Assembly (NCBI GenBank): GCA_965222175.1
Contig: OZ244938.1
Location: 3,038,001 to 3,102,000 of the forward strand
Direction: 5' to 3'
Length of the DNA stretch: 64,000 nucleotides
Source of the DNA: NORP240 sp965222175
GTDB taxonomy: Bacteria; Pseudomonadota; Gammaproteobacteria; Pseudomonadales; Pseudohongiellaceae
Shown here: piece by piece, positions 52,446-60,274 of the stretch
How positions within the stretch are numbered: position 1 is the stretch's first letter
How the letters are laid out: every line of letters begins with the position of its first letter
The notes under the pieces: generated by a model
The model's database searches: none
What the model was told of the DNA's origin: nothing
What the model saw: only the letters and a program-made list of their open reading frames with translations
Translations under genes and position numbers: made by a program

Positions 52446-53156
52446 TTAGCGGAAAGTCACCATGTGGCGTAAATCCGGTTTTTCGAGATGAGCCAGATTG
52501 TTGAACAGGGTCAGTGATATTTTGCCATTGCCGTAGCGTATCCGGGTGACCGAGCTGTTGTGAACCATCCAGTTGGTGGCGATCACCTGCTCATCCGGAA
52601 ACCCCAGCACTCGTTGCAGGGCCAATGCTATCACACCACCGGAAGTGGATATCAGCACACGACTGCCGTTCTGATGCCTTGCCATGAGCGCGTCGATGGC
52701 AGAGTGAACCCGCGCCTGAAAATCGCGCCATGATTCGAATTGGTGATCCTCGCTTCCCCGGGTCAGTTCGTCGCGAATCCATTTTGCCGTCGCCGCTTCG
52801 AAAACCTTCTGGTAAAGCCGTTCCTCGCGGATGGGGAGTCGCAGGCCAGCGGGAAATCCTTCTTTTTCCGCATGCTCCCGCAGGTAGATGGCGATCAGCG
52901 GTTCACCGTTGTATTCGTTGAACGCCGGTTCCACCGTTATTTCCCTGGCAGATTCTTCAACGTGGTGCCGCAACTCTCTGGCCGTCTCCTGCTGACGCTG
53001 CAGGCTGCCGGCGTAAAGGTGGTGAAATGTCTGCCCCAGTTCCTGCCAGTGCCGGGAGAGCAGCCTGACCTGCTCGAAGCCCGACGGGCTGAGCTGGTCA
53101 TAGGAATCCGCACCAAAGGATGCCTGTCCGTGGCGTACCAGGACCAGTTCACTCAT
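52446..53156 (-). CDS. Histidine phosphatase family protein
   Basis: This phosphoglycerate-mutase-like phosphatase has 236 residues. The phosphorylated His lies in LVLVRHGQASFG (RHG at residues 8-10), a catalytic Arg/Glu region in AYRESWRDFQARVHSAID-type sequence (FESWRDFQARVHSAI, about residue 140), and the second His in VLISTSGGVIALAL region, where the usual GH is replaced by GG. It lies 8 bp after the small dehydrogenase subunit and 45 bp before the kinase. Its substrate may be a phosphorylated acyl intermediate, but the altered second His block raises doubt about its activity. Confidence 0.85.
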   Translation of the reverse strand: MSELVLVRHGQASFGADSYDQLSPSGFEQVRLLSRHWQELGQTFHHLYAGSLQRQQETARELRHHVEESAREITVEPAFNEYNGEPLIAIYLREHAEKEGFPAGLRLPIREERLYQKVFEAATAKWIRDELTRGSEDHQFESWRDFQARVHSAIDALMARHQNGSRVLISTSGGVIALALQRVLGFPDEQVIATNWMVHNSSVTRIRYGNGKISLTLFNNLAHLEKPDLRHMVTFR

Positions 53157-53164
53157 GCGACCAT

Positions 53165-54298
53165 TTACCTGCGGGCAAATCTGCCGGTATGAAAATCGGT
53201 ATTGCCAAACTGGGTTTCGATGGCGGTAACCCGCTTGAACAGGTGTGCCACATCCAGCTCGTCGGTCATGCCAATGCCACCGTGGAGTTGCAGGGCCTCC
53301 TGGCCCACCGCGAAAATGGCTTTACCCAACCGGCTCTTGGCCGCCGAAACCGCCCTGGACTTCTCCCTGTCATCGGCACTGCTGTCCAGCTTCATCGCCG
53401 CCATCATGACAATGGAACGGGCCAGCTGACACTCGATAAACATGTCTGCCATGCGATGCTGCAGGGCCTGAAAAGTTGCGATGGGTACACCGAACTGCTT
53501 CCGCGTCTTGCAGTATTCAACGGTTTTCTGCAGCAGTGCCTCAAGAATCCCTACGCCTTCGGCGGCGATAGCCACCGTGGCGAGGTCCACCACTTTTTCC
53601 AGCTCCTGCAGTGCCTTGCCAGCGTCGCCCAGGCAGTTGTCCGCTGCGATCTCAACGCTCTGCAGCTGAATATTGGCGGCCATATGCCCATCGATGGTCC
53701 GGTACGCGTGTTTATGGATACCATCGGCATTGCCATCTACCAGGAACACGGAAATACCATCCCGGTCGGTTCGGCTGCCGGCGCTGCGGGCGACTACCAG
53801 CAACTGATCGGCGTTGGCGCCATTGAGGACTGCCACCTTGTTGCCATCGAGGACCACGTGGTCACCCTTGACAGTGGCAGTGGTTGCCACGTTGGCCAGA
53901 TTGTAGCGACTTTCCGGCTCACTGATGGCGCAGGCCAGTTGAAGCTCGCCCGCCATGATTTTCGGCAACAGTTCGGCCTTCTGGCTGTCGGTGCCCAGTC
54001 CTGTTACCAGGCCACCGGCCAGCACCGCCGTGGGCACGAATGGCTCCAGCACCAGGGCCTTGCCGAGCTCCTCCATCATCACCATCAGGTCCACGGCAGA
54101 ACCGCCAAAACCACCGTCTTCCTCGGCGAAGGGGACGGTCAACCAGCCCAGCTCGGCAAACAGTTGCCAGTTGGCGTCACTGAATCCCCTGTCGCTGGCC
54201 AGGATGGTCTTGCGGGTGTCGAAATCATAGTTTTCGCGAACGAATTTCTGCACGCTGTCCTGCAGCATCTGTTGCTCTTCGGTAAATGAAAAGTCCAC
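53165..54298 (-). CDS. Acyl-CoA dehydrogenase, smaller subunit of the second pair
   Basis: The 377-residue product begins MDFSFTEEQQMLQDSVQKFVRENYDF, typical of the family, with FAEEDGGFGGSAVDLMVMMEELGK in the N-terminal domain and QLHGGIGMTDELDVAHLFKRVTAIETQFG at the C-terminus. Like the protein at 17.0-18.2 kb it stops soon after that block and lacks the YEGT catalytic segment. The partner gene is 85 bp upstream. Together they probably form a heteromeric dehydrogenase. Confidence 0.9.
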   Translation of the reverse strand: MDFSFTEEQQMLQDSVQKFVRENYDFDTRKTILASDRGFSDANWQLFAELGWLTVPFAEEDGGFGGSAVDLMVMMEELGKALVLEPFVPTAVLAGGLVTGLGTDSQKAELLPKIMAGELQLACAISEPESRYNLANVATTATVKGDHVVLDGNKVAVLNGANADQLLVVARSAGSRTDRDGISVFLVDGNADGIHKHAYRTIDGHMAANIQLQSVEIAADNCLGDAGKALQELEKVVDLATVAIAAEGVGILEALLQKTVEYCKTRKQFGVPIATFQALQHRMADMFIECQLARSIVMMAAMKLDSSADDREKSRAVSAAKSRLGKAIFAVGQEALQLHGGIGMTDELDVAHLFKRVTAIETQFGNTDFHTGRFARR

Positions 54299-54383
54299 CT
54301 GAATTACCTCGAATTGTCTTTTCTCTATCAGTCAGCCGCGCAGCCAGTCCGCAGCCGACCGGCCGTAGCCTGCGTAAACCGTG

Positions 54384-55583
54384 CTAGAGTCCCAGCACCG
54401 CTTTACAGATAATGTTCTTCTGGATTTCGTTGGACCCGCCGTAGATGGAAACCTTGCGGTGATTGAAATAGTCCAGCGCCGCCGAGGCCAGGTATCCCTC
54501 ACCCAGTGGCTCGCCAGCAAACCCGTCTTCGAATTGTTCCGGCACAAACGGCAGCGCGTCGTAGCCGGCCACTTCCAGGAACAGCTCATCGGCCCGCTGG
54601 GCGACTTCCGTGCCGACGATTTTTAAAATTGAAGATTCGGGACCCGGTGCCTTGCCCACGGTTACCGCCGCCAGGGTTCGCAGCTCGGCATATTCCAGCG
54701 CCAGGAGATCAATCTCCATCTCCGCCACCTTCCGGGCAAACGCGGGATCCTCAGCCAGTTTACCGCCATGGCCATCGTCACGTTGGCCGGCAACAGCCTT
54801 GAGTTCATTGATGCGCCGCTTGGTATACGGGACACGGGCGATATTGGTGCGCTCATGGGTCAGCAATACCTTGGCATAGGTCCAGCCCTTGTTTTCCTCG
54901 CCGATGAGGTTGTCAACCGGCACCCTGACGTTGTCAAAAACGACCTCATTCACCTCCGGACTGCCATCCATGAGCACGATAGGATTGACCGTTATGCCGG
55001 GAGAGTTCATGTCGATGAGCAGGAAACTGATCCCTTCCTGCTTCTTGGCGGTGTTGTCCGTTCTTACCAGGCAGAATATCCAGTCCGCGTACTGACCCAG
55101 GGTATTCCAGGTCTTGGTACCGTTGACCACGTAGTGGTCGCCATCCCGCACGGCAGTGGTTTTCAGCGATGCCAGGTCTGAACCTGCATTGGGCTCGGAG
55201 TAACCCTGGCACCACCAGGCCTTGCTCTCGAGAATGTCAGGGAGAAAGCGTTTTTTCTGGTCTTCCGTCCCGTAGGTGAGAATCACCGGCGCGACCATCT
55301 TGACGCCGAATGGAACCGGCTCCGGTGCCCCGATGCGTCCCATTTCCTGGTTGAAGATGTGCTTCTGGGTTGCTGTCCAGCCTGTGCCGCCATACTCCAC
55401 CGGCCAGTTTGGAGCCATCCAGCCCTTACCATTGAGGATCTTCTGCCAGCGGACTATGTCATCCTTGCCAAGCCGAATGTTGTTGTCGACCTTTGCGCGG
55501 ATATCGGCGGGAAATTCACTTTCCAGGAAGTCTCTCACCTCCTGCTGAAAGGCAAGCTCTTCCTCGGTGAAATCGGCATTCAC
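54384..55583 (-). CDS. Acyl-CoA dehydrogenase, larger subunit of the second pair
   Basis: The 399-residue protein has the N-terminal NWPVEYGGTGWTATQKHIFNQEM, the FAD block WWCQGYSEPNAGSDLASLKTTAV, and the C-terminal HRKVSIYGGSNEIQKNIICKAVLGL, where GGSNEIQ takes the place of YEGTSQIQ. It is homologous to the large subunit at 18.2-19.4 kb. It is the first gene of a four-gene minus-strand operon with the small subunit, the histidine phosphatase and the APH-fold kinase. The 212-bp upstream gap probably contains the promoter. Confidence 0.92.
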   Translation of the reverse strand: MNADFTEEELAFQQEVRDFLESEFPADIRAKVDNNIRLGKDDIVRWQKILNGKGWMAPNWPVEYGGTGWTATQKHIFNQEMGRIGAPEPVPFGVKMVAPVILTYGTEDQKKRFLPDILESKAWWCQGYSEPNAGSDLASLKTTAVRDGDHYVVNGTKTWNTLGQYADWIFCLVRTDNTAKKQEGISFLLIDMNSPGITVNPIVLMDGSPEVNEVVFDNVRVPVDNLIGEENKGWTYAKVLLTHERTNIARVPYTKRRINELKAVAGQRDDGHGGKLAEDPAFARKVAEMEIDLLALEYAELRTLAAVTVGKAPGPESSILKIVGTEVAQRADELFLEVAGYDALPFVPEQFEDGFAGEPLGEGYLASAALDYFNHRKVSIYGGSNEIQKNIICKAVLGL

Positions 55584-55795
55584 TGCAACCTCCTAACCTG
55601 ACGGGTAGTTATCCGATGTCTTGAATGATAGCGGGTACGTTCAGGCCGGGTGAGCGGTTCGGATCAAGTGCCCGCAATCAGTCAGGGACCTCGTTACCTG
55701 GCAGTACAAGGTCCCGAACAGCAGGCACTTTACCATCTTTGCCCGGCGCAGATAAACAAATATCGAACATTTGCTCTATTGCGCCGGAGGCAGTA

Positions 55796-56320
55796 TCAAT
55801 CCGGTCCGGGATAGTTGGACAGCAGGTCGCGAAAAGTTTCCAGGAACGCAACCCGGGACGGCCCTTCGTGCATGTATTCCCCGGGGGTCACGGTGTGAAT
55901 CCGGCTCAGCTGTCCGGCCCAGACATCCTCTCCGGTACGGGTTTCCCGCATGGAGATGTCGATTACGGCGATGTAACGCAACTCCACGGCGATGGATTCC
56001 TGACGGACAAAGGGATTGATATCCTCGGTCTCCGGATCCAGGTTGACGTGCTGGTAAGAAAGGGTGACCAGCAGGTCATTGATCTGGTCATTGCGCTCCA
56101 TACCCAGTTCCTGGAACGACGTGTCGAACATCTCCACGACCCAGCTCCGCAGGAAAAGCGGCATGTTCTCGGTCTGCAGACCGTAGGCCTCGTAGTCGGC
56201 GTAATTACCGGGACAACACAGCGTGACCGTGTTGCCGATTCGCAGGCCATTCTGAACACAGCCCGTCAAGAACAGTACGACGAGCAGGAGCGCCGCTTTT
56301 GATTTCCTCATACTACCCAT
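55796..56320 (-). CDS. Predicted outer-membrane lipoprotein (DUF4136-like)
   Basis: The 174-residue product has a lipoprotein signal (AALLLVVLFLTGC, Cys at about residue 21). The mature part contains NDLLVTLSYQHVNLDPETEDI, VELRYIAVIDISMRETRTGEDVWAGQLSRIHTV and a C-terminal helix ending FRDLLSNYPG, an order seen in DUF4136-type lipoproteins. GGAGG stands about 10 bp before the ATG. Function is unknown. It is transcribed alone, divergent from the YeeE/YedE pair. Confidence 0.75.
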   Translation of the reverse strand: MGSMRKSKAALLLVVLFLTGCVQNGLRIGNTVTLCCPGNYADYEAYGLQTENMPLFLRSWVVEMFDTSFQELGMERNDQINDLLVTLSYQHVNLDPETEDINPFVRQESIAVELRYIAVIDISMRETRTGEDVWAGQLSRIHTVTPGEYMHEGPSRVAFLETFRDLLSNYPGPD

Positions 56321-56526
56321 GGGTCAACTTCCTCCAGTCTGCATTGTCGTGATGCTGAATTTCCGCAGTCCTTATACCACGGATTCAACGACTGATTAGC
56401 GCCCCGCATTGTAACGAGTTGTAACCGTCCGAATCTTGATCCATGCCAGACAAGGTGAAGGAATAGCGTATTATAGTCCCGTGGAAAAAAGTCAATGATG
56501 ACAAACGGCAAAGGTGACGCTAAACC

Positions 56527-56958
56527 ATGGAAAACTTCACTCCTTACAGCGCGCTGCTGGGCGGCGTGCTGATCGGCACGGCGGCAACGCTCATGCTCTG
56601 GGTCAACGGGCGCATTGCCGGAATCAGCGGCATTCTTGGCGGCGTGCTGTTCCCGGTAAAAACCGACACGCTGTGGCGGGTTCTGTTTATTACCGGCCTG
56701 CTCAGCGGCGCCGTCGTCCATCTCATCGCCAGCGGTTCCGCCATGCGGTTCGAACCCCAGGCAACACCGCTGATGAGTGTGCTTGCCGGGTTCCTGGTGG
56801 GGTTTGGCACCCGCCTGGGCAGCGGTTGTACCAGCGGTCACGGAATCTGCGGCATCGCCAGGGTGTCCAGGCGGTCGTTTGCGGCAACCCTGGTGTTCAT
56901 GCTGACCGCCATCATCACTGTATTCACGCTACGGCACGTACCGGGGATGACGCCATGA
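56527..56958 (+). CDS. YeeE/YedE family membrane protein, first half
   Basis: The 143-residue membrane protein has about four helices and the motif GFGTRLGSGCTSGHGICGIARVSRRS, with the Cys that in YeeE/YedE (TsuA-like) proteins lines a path for thiosulfate-derived sulfur. It overlaps the second-half gene by ATGA. Paired short YeeE/YedE genes are common in gammaproteobacteria, often near sulfur-oxidation or metallo-hydrolase genes, which are absent here. The pair probably forms one sulfur-compound transporter. Confidence 0.9.
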   Translation: MENFTPYSALLGGVLIGTAATLMLWVNGRIAGISGILGGVLFPVKTDTLWRVLFITGLLSGAVVHLIASGSAMRFEPQATPLMSVLAGFLVGFGTRLGSGCTSGHGICGIARVSRRSFAATLVFMLTAIITVFTLRHVPGMTP

Positions 56959-57386
56959 ATGACCGACTGAATCAACCGCTTGCACTGGTTTCAGTCTACC
57001 TGTCCGGCCTGCTGTTCGGCCTGGGCCTGACGGTTTCCGCGATGGTGAATCCGGCCAAGGTCATTGGCTTTCTCGATATTGCCGGAAACTGGGATCCCAG
57101 CCTGGCGCTGGTGATGATCGGTGGACTGCTCATCACCCTCCCCGCCTTTCAACTGATTCTCAAACGGGATCGTCCTCTGCTGGAGTCCCGGTTTTTTCTT
57201 CCTGCCCGCACGGATATCGACAGGCGGCTCATCGGTGGTGCCATCCTGTTCGGCATTGGCTGGGGACTTGCCGGTCTCTGTCCGGGCCCGGCGCTGACTG
57301 CCCTGGTAACGCTCAACAGCTCGTTAGTGCTGTTTGTCGTGGCCATGATCGGCGGCATGATTTTTCATCGTATTACGCTTTCTTGA
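56955..57386 (+). CDS. YeeE/YedE family membrane protein, second half (DUF6691-like)
   Basis: This 143-residue protein starts inside the stop of the preceding gene (ATGA). It has the N-terminal LVSVYLSGLLFGLGLTVSAMVNPAKVIGFLDIAGNWDPSLALVM and a C-terminal GIGWGLAGLCPGPALTAL with the conserved Cys block. The two genes together correspond to one full-length YeeE-type protein. The frame extends upstream through the first gene in another frame, but the overlap start gives the family N-terminus. Confidence 0.9.
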   Translation: MNDRLNQPLALVSVYLSGLLFGLGLTVSAMVNPAKVIGFLDIAGNWDPSLALVMIGGLLITLPAFQLILKRDRPLLESRFFLPARTDIDRRLIGGAILFGIGWGLAGLCPGPALTALVTLNSSLVLFVVAMIGGMIFHRITLS

Positions 57387-57573
57387 ATTTCCTCGCCGGG
57401 ATCCCGTTGCTCAGTGCAGCGAGTCGGGCCGATGGAAACCTGTCAAAAAAACGATTTTAACGCCGATCAATAGTATTGAGCCGATTTTTACTGTATTTTT
57501 CGCGCTTCAGGAATGTCCTGTACGGCAGGACCACCCTGCGACCAGAGTGGAAATATTCAATTCAGGAGAAAAA

Positions 57574-58119
57574 ATGAAACTATCGAAATTTGCCCGGAAC
57601 ACATTGCTGCTGTTTGCACTTTCCGGTGTCGTGGCCTGTAGTTCCAGTGGCGATATCGAAGACCAGTCCGGGCAGGATACCGAATCCGGTCTGTCGGGCA
57701 TCGACGCCAGTACACAGCGGGCCCAACAGGCCCAGAGTGAAGCGGAACGTCGGGCTGCGGAACAGCAGGCTCGCATAGAGCGGGCAGCACTGCAGACCAC
57801 CGTCTTCTACTTTGACTTTGACATTGCCGAATTCCGTCCGGCTGATCGCGATGTGCTGACTTTCCATGCCCGGGACCTGTCCGCCAACCCGAATAAACGG
57901 ATCAGGCTGGAAGGCCACGCTGACGAGCGGGGTACACGCGAATACAACCTGGCACTGGGTGAGCGTCGAGCGCAGAGCATAATGAACTTTCTCATCGTCA
58001 ACGGCGCGTCACGAAGCCAGATGGAAATCGTCAGTTACGGTGAAGAACGCCCGGCGGACACCGGTACAGGCGAGGCCGCGTACCAGCGCAATCGTCGCGT
58101 GGAACTTGTAAGCCGCTAA
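57574..58119 (+). CDS. pal: Peptidoglycan-associated lipoprotein
   Basis: Pal anchors the outer membrane to peptidoglycan. Start ATG 57574 follows AGGAG. The 181 residues begin with a lipoprotein signal (LLLFALSGVVAC), then an Ala/Gln/Arg-rich helical linker, then the OmpA-C domain with VFYFDFDIAEF and the diaminopimelate-binding IRLEGHADERGTREYNLALGERRAQS. pal usually follows tolB and precedes cpoB; neither is here, so this may be a second Pal or a relocated gene. A terminator hairpin follows at 58157. Confidence 0.92.
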   Translation: MKLSKFARNTLLLFALSGVVACSSSGDIEDQSGQDTESGLSGIDASTQRAQQAQSEAERRAAEQQARIERAALQTTVFYFDFDIAEFRPADRDVLTFHARDLSANPNKRIRLEGHADERGTREYNLALGERRAQSIMNFLIVNGASRSQMEIVSYGEERPADTGTGEAAYQRNRRVELVSR

Positions 58120-58124
58120 ACCGG

Positions 58125-58142
58125 TAATTCATCAGAGGTTCC
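58125..58142. repeat. Dispersed repeat, terminal motif copy H
   Basis: AATTCATCAGAGGTTCC is the complement of the family's terminal motif GGAACCTCTGATTAA with one change. Only this end is present, six bases after the pal stop codon. This is the least certain member of the family. Confidence 0.35.
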
Positions 58143-58156
58143 GTAACGATACACCG

Positions 58157-58184
58157 CCCCGATTCCAGGGAATCGGGGCTTTTA
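58157..58184 (+). terminator. Intrinsic terminator after pal
   Basis: CCCCGATTCC (58157-58166) pairs perfectly with GGAATCGGGG (58169-58178), followed by CTTTTA. The stem of nine to ten GC-rich pairs and the T run directly downstream are those of a Rho-independent terminator for pal. Confidence 0.8.
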
Positions 58185-58272
58185 CCGGCCCACCGCTATC
58201 CAGTCCATCCACTGCCGGGCCTGGTGGTTTCTCAGTTTGCAACTTGCTGCGGAATCAGGGGGTGACACCGGG

Positions 58273-59697
58273 TCAGACCAGTAGATTCCTGGACTTTGCC
58301 GGCTCGAAACCCACTATCCAGATCAGTATTACCAGCAGAATAAGGCCCGGTGCCACGGTCAACAGCAACGGCTGTACCGACTGGGCCGACAGGCCAAACC
58401 CGGCAACCACAACGTAGATTACCAGGGAAGCAAGGCGTGCCAGCATGTAGTAATTGATGAATGGCGCGCTGTTGTGCGTCAACGGCCATGGCCTGGCCAG
58501 CAATAACCAGCGACCGGCGACGAACACCCCCAGCAGATCGGCGGGCCAGCACAGCAGCAGATTCAGGTTCTGGTAGAGATCCTCGTGACCTGAAAAGAAC
58601 CAGCCTCCCAGCATCAGGCAGCCGTAAATGCCACTGAACAGCGAAACTGCCAGCCCCACGATGCCCAGCAGGCGAAAACTCAATCCCGGTGCCTTGAGGG
58701 TAATCCTGGAATGGGTGGCAAAATAGGACATGGACACCTTGCGCAGCAGGAAAAACAGCAGTATCGCTGGCACCAGCAGTATCGACGCAGCGACATAGTA
58801 CGGATTGGAATCCTCGGCGGGCGGCGAAAACGACATGATGACCGTGGCATCCGACAACAGCGGCTTTCGCTGCCCCTCCACCGCCAGATCGGATGTCAGG
58901 CTGGCCAGCCTGGCCCGCAGTGACAGGGGTAAAAACATCTCCTCCCACTGACTGATCCGGCGATCGATATTGCCGTTCATCAGCAGGTCCAGGGAAAACT
59001 CCACCAGCGGCAGAGACCGGTAGTGAAATTTCACCAGATCGCGATAGGTATTCGTGGTCAGCGTCCCGGTGGCTGAGCTGATTCTGCCGTTCAGCGCTTC
59101 ATTGAGATAATCCCTCACCCTGGTTGTGCAGTTGTCGGTGAAATAATCGTACGCGTACACGATATTTTCCGGCTGCAGGTTCCAGAGCAGACGCCGGTAC
59201 AGCGTTTCCTTCTGCCGATTATTGAGGTTGATGTAATCCTGCCAGACTGTTCGCTCCTGCTGGCGATACATGGCAAATTCGGCACCGGGTGAGCGTACAC
59301 CCAGCTGATAATTCATAATACCCTTGAAGAAATCAAAGCCGAACTGCACCAGTCCTCCGGTGGTATCGAACAGCCCCCAGTTGTAGACCTGGTCAATACC
59401 GCTGGTTTCGTCGACAACCCGCAATGCGGTATGGCCAAAGTTGTCCCACACATTGTCGCCGACATCGACGGTGATGAGATAGAAATGTACGCGGCTGAAA
59501 TCCGTCGGCAACACCGGGAGACTGCCGTTTCCCATTGACTCCTGTGCTTCGCTGCGACCCAGGGTCACGGCAAGCAGTAATACACCTAGCAGCAGCCGCA
59601 GCCCCCATGCCACCCCGGTCGACGCGGTAACTTCCCGGGAACAGTTCCACCGTGGTCGATGGCTGGACGTCGTGAGCTGTGGTGCTGTGCTTACCAT
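58273..59697 (-). CDS. DUF4105 membrane-associated protein
   Basis: The 474-residue product has an N-terminal signal segment (WGLRLLLGVLLLAVTLGRSEA, about residues 29-49). The DUF4105 domain follows, recognised by VHFYLITVDVGDNVWDNFGHTALRVVD, VYNWGLFDTTGGLVQFGFDFFKG and YAYDYFTDNCTTRVRDYLNEAL. Four to six membrane segments follow in the C-terminal third. The His in FGHTALRV and Cys in DNCTTRVRD resemble a papain-like (NlpC/lipid-related) Cys-His pair, so a periplasmic hydrolase or transferase is plausible. A candidate RNA with a strong terminator lies on the same strand about 225 bp upstream. Confidence 0.85.
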   Translation of the reverse strand: MVSTAPQLTTSSHRPRWNCSREVTASTGVAWGLRLLLGVLLLAVTLGRSEAQESMGNGSLPVLPTDFSRVHFYLITVDVGDNVWDNFGHTALRVVDETSGIDQVYNWGLFDTTGGLVQFGFDFFKGIMNYQLGVRSPGAEFAMYRQQERTVWQDYINLNNRQKETLYRRLLWNLQPENIVYAYDYFTDNCTTRVRDYLNEALNGRISSATGTLTTNTYRDLVKFHYRSLPLVEFSLDLLMNGNIDRRISQWEEMFLPLSLRARLASLTSDLAVEGQRKPLLSDATVIMSFSPPAEDSNPYYVAASILLVPAILLFFLLRKVSMSYFATHSRITLKAPGLSFRLLGIVGLAVSLFSGIYGCLMLGGWFFSGHEDLYQNLNLLLCWPADLLGVFVAGRWLLLARPWPLTHNSAPFINYYMLARLASLVIYVVVAGFGLSAQSVQPLLLTVAPGLILLVILIWIVGFEPAKSRNLLV

Positions 59698-59921
59698 GGA
59701 CTACCAATACTGAGTGAAGTTACCCTGTGGGCATCGACGACCCTGATCTGGCTGTGCAGGAAACAGCATGACGGAGCAATTGGGCCGCGAAAACTGCCGT
59801 AATGGTAGCAGAGATCTGCCGGCTAGCAAGGATGCCCGATGAGGAACAGCAGACCACCAGGCAACGCCCAGACTGCTATGCGCGGGAAAACCCACCGGCG
59901 GCTGAGGTCACGGGTTGCAAA

Positions 59922-60064
59922 TAAAAAATCCCCGCAGGCTATCCGTCATAGCCTGGCGAGGATTCACGGCAAACCTGATAGTGCCTTTGAGGAGTCTGCC
60001 AGCCAGGCAGGGTCTTGCGGCTGACAGACGTAGGTAGTGTTGCCTGGCACCAGGCATCCGTTAT
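59922..60064 (-). ncRNA. Candidate small RNA or leader RNA ending in an intrinsic terminator
   Basis: On the minus strand a 15-bp stem (59927-59964, inner part AGGCTAT/ATAGCCT) is followed at once by TTTTTTAT, a strong Rho-independent terminator. No minus-strand gene lies between it and the plus-strand ThDP gene at 60275, so it must end a non-coding transcript. TATAGT (complement of 60071-60076) is a possible -10 element, with no good -35, giving an RNA of about 140 nt. The RNA also contains GCCTGGTGCCAGGC near its 5' end. It could be a trans-acting RNA or a terminated leader of the DUF4105 gene. The rest of the 59698-60274 gap shows no gene. Confidence 0.4.
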
Positions 60065-60274
60065 GCCACTACTATAGGATGATCGGACTTAACGGAATCT
60101 GAACGGAACGTCCGGCTCGGGAATCCGGCAAACCATGTTAGACTGCCGCCCGGAATATTTCCGGCAGCCCCAGGTCCTTGTGCTCCGCTGTCAGCGTGTT
60201 GAGAAACGTCAGTAAGCCGGCAGCACGGCCTGTTGTCGACCCCTTCTGCAAATGCAAATCAAGGAAACGTAATC

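Noticed and set aside
59964..60050. Plus-strand similarity to a c-di-GMP-I riboswitch (GCAAACC and TAGGTAG segments)
   Set aside because: The obligatory central GACGCAAAGCC-type segment and GNRA helix are missing and the order does not fold as the known aptamer.
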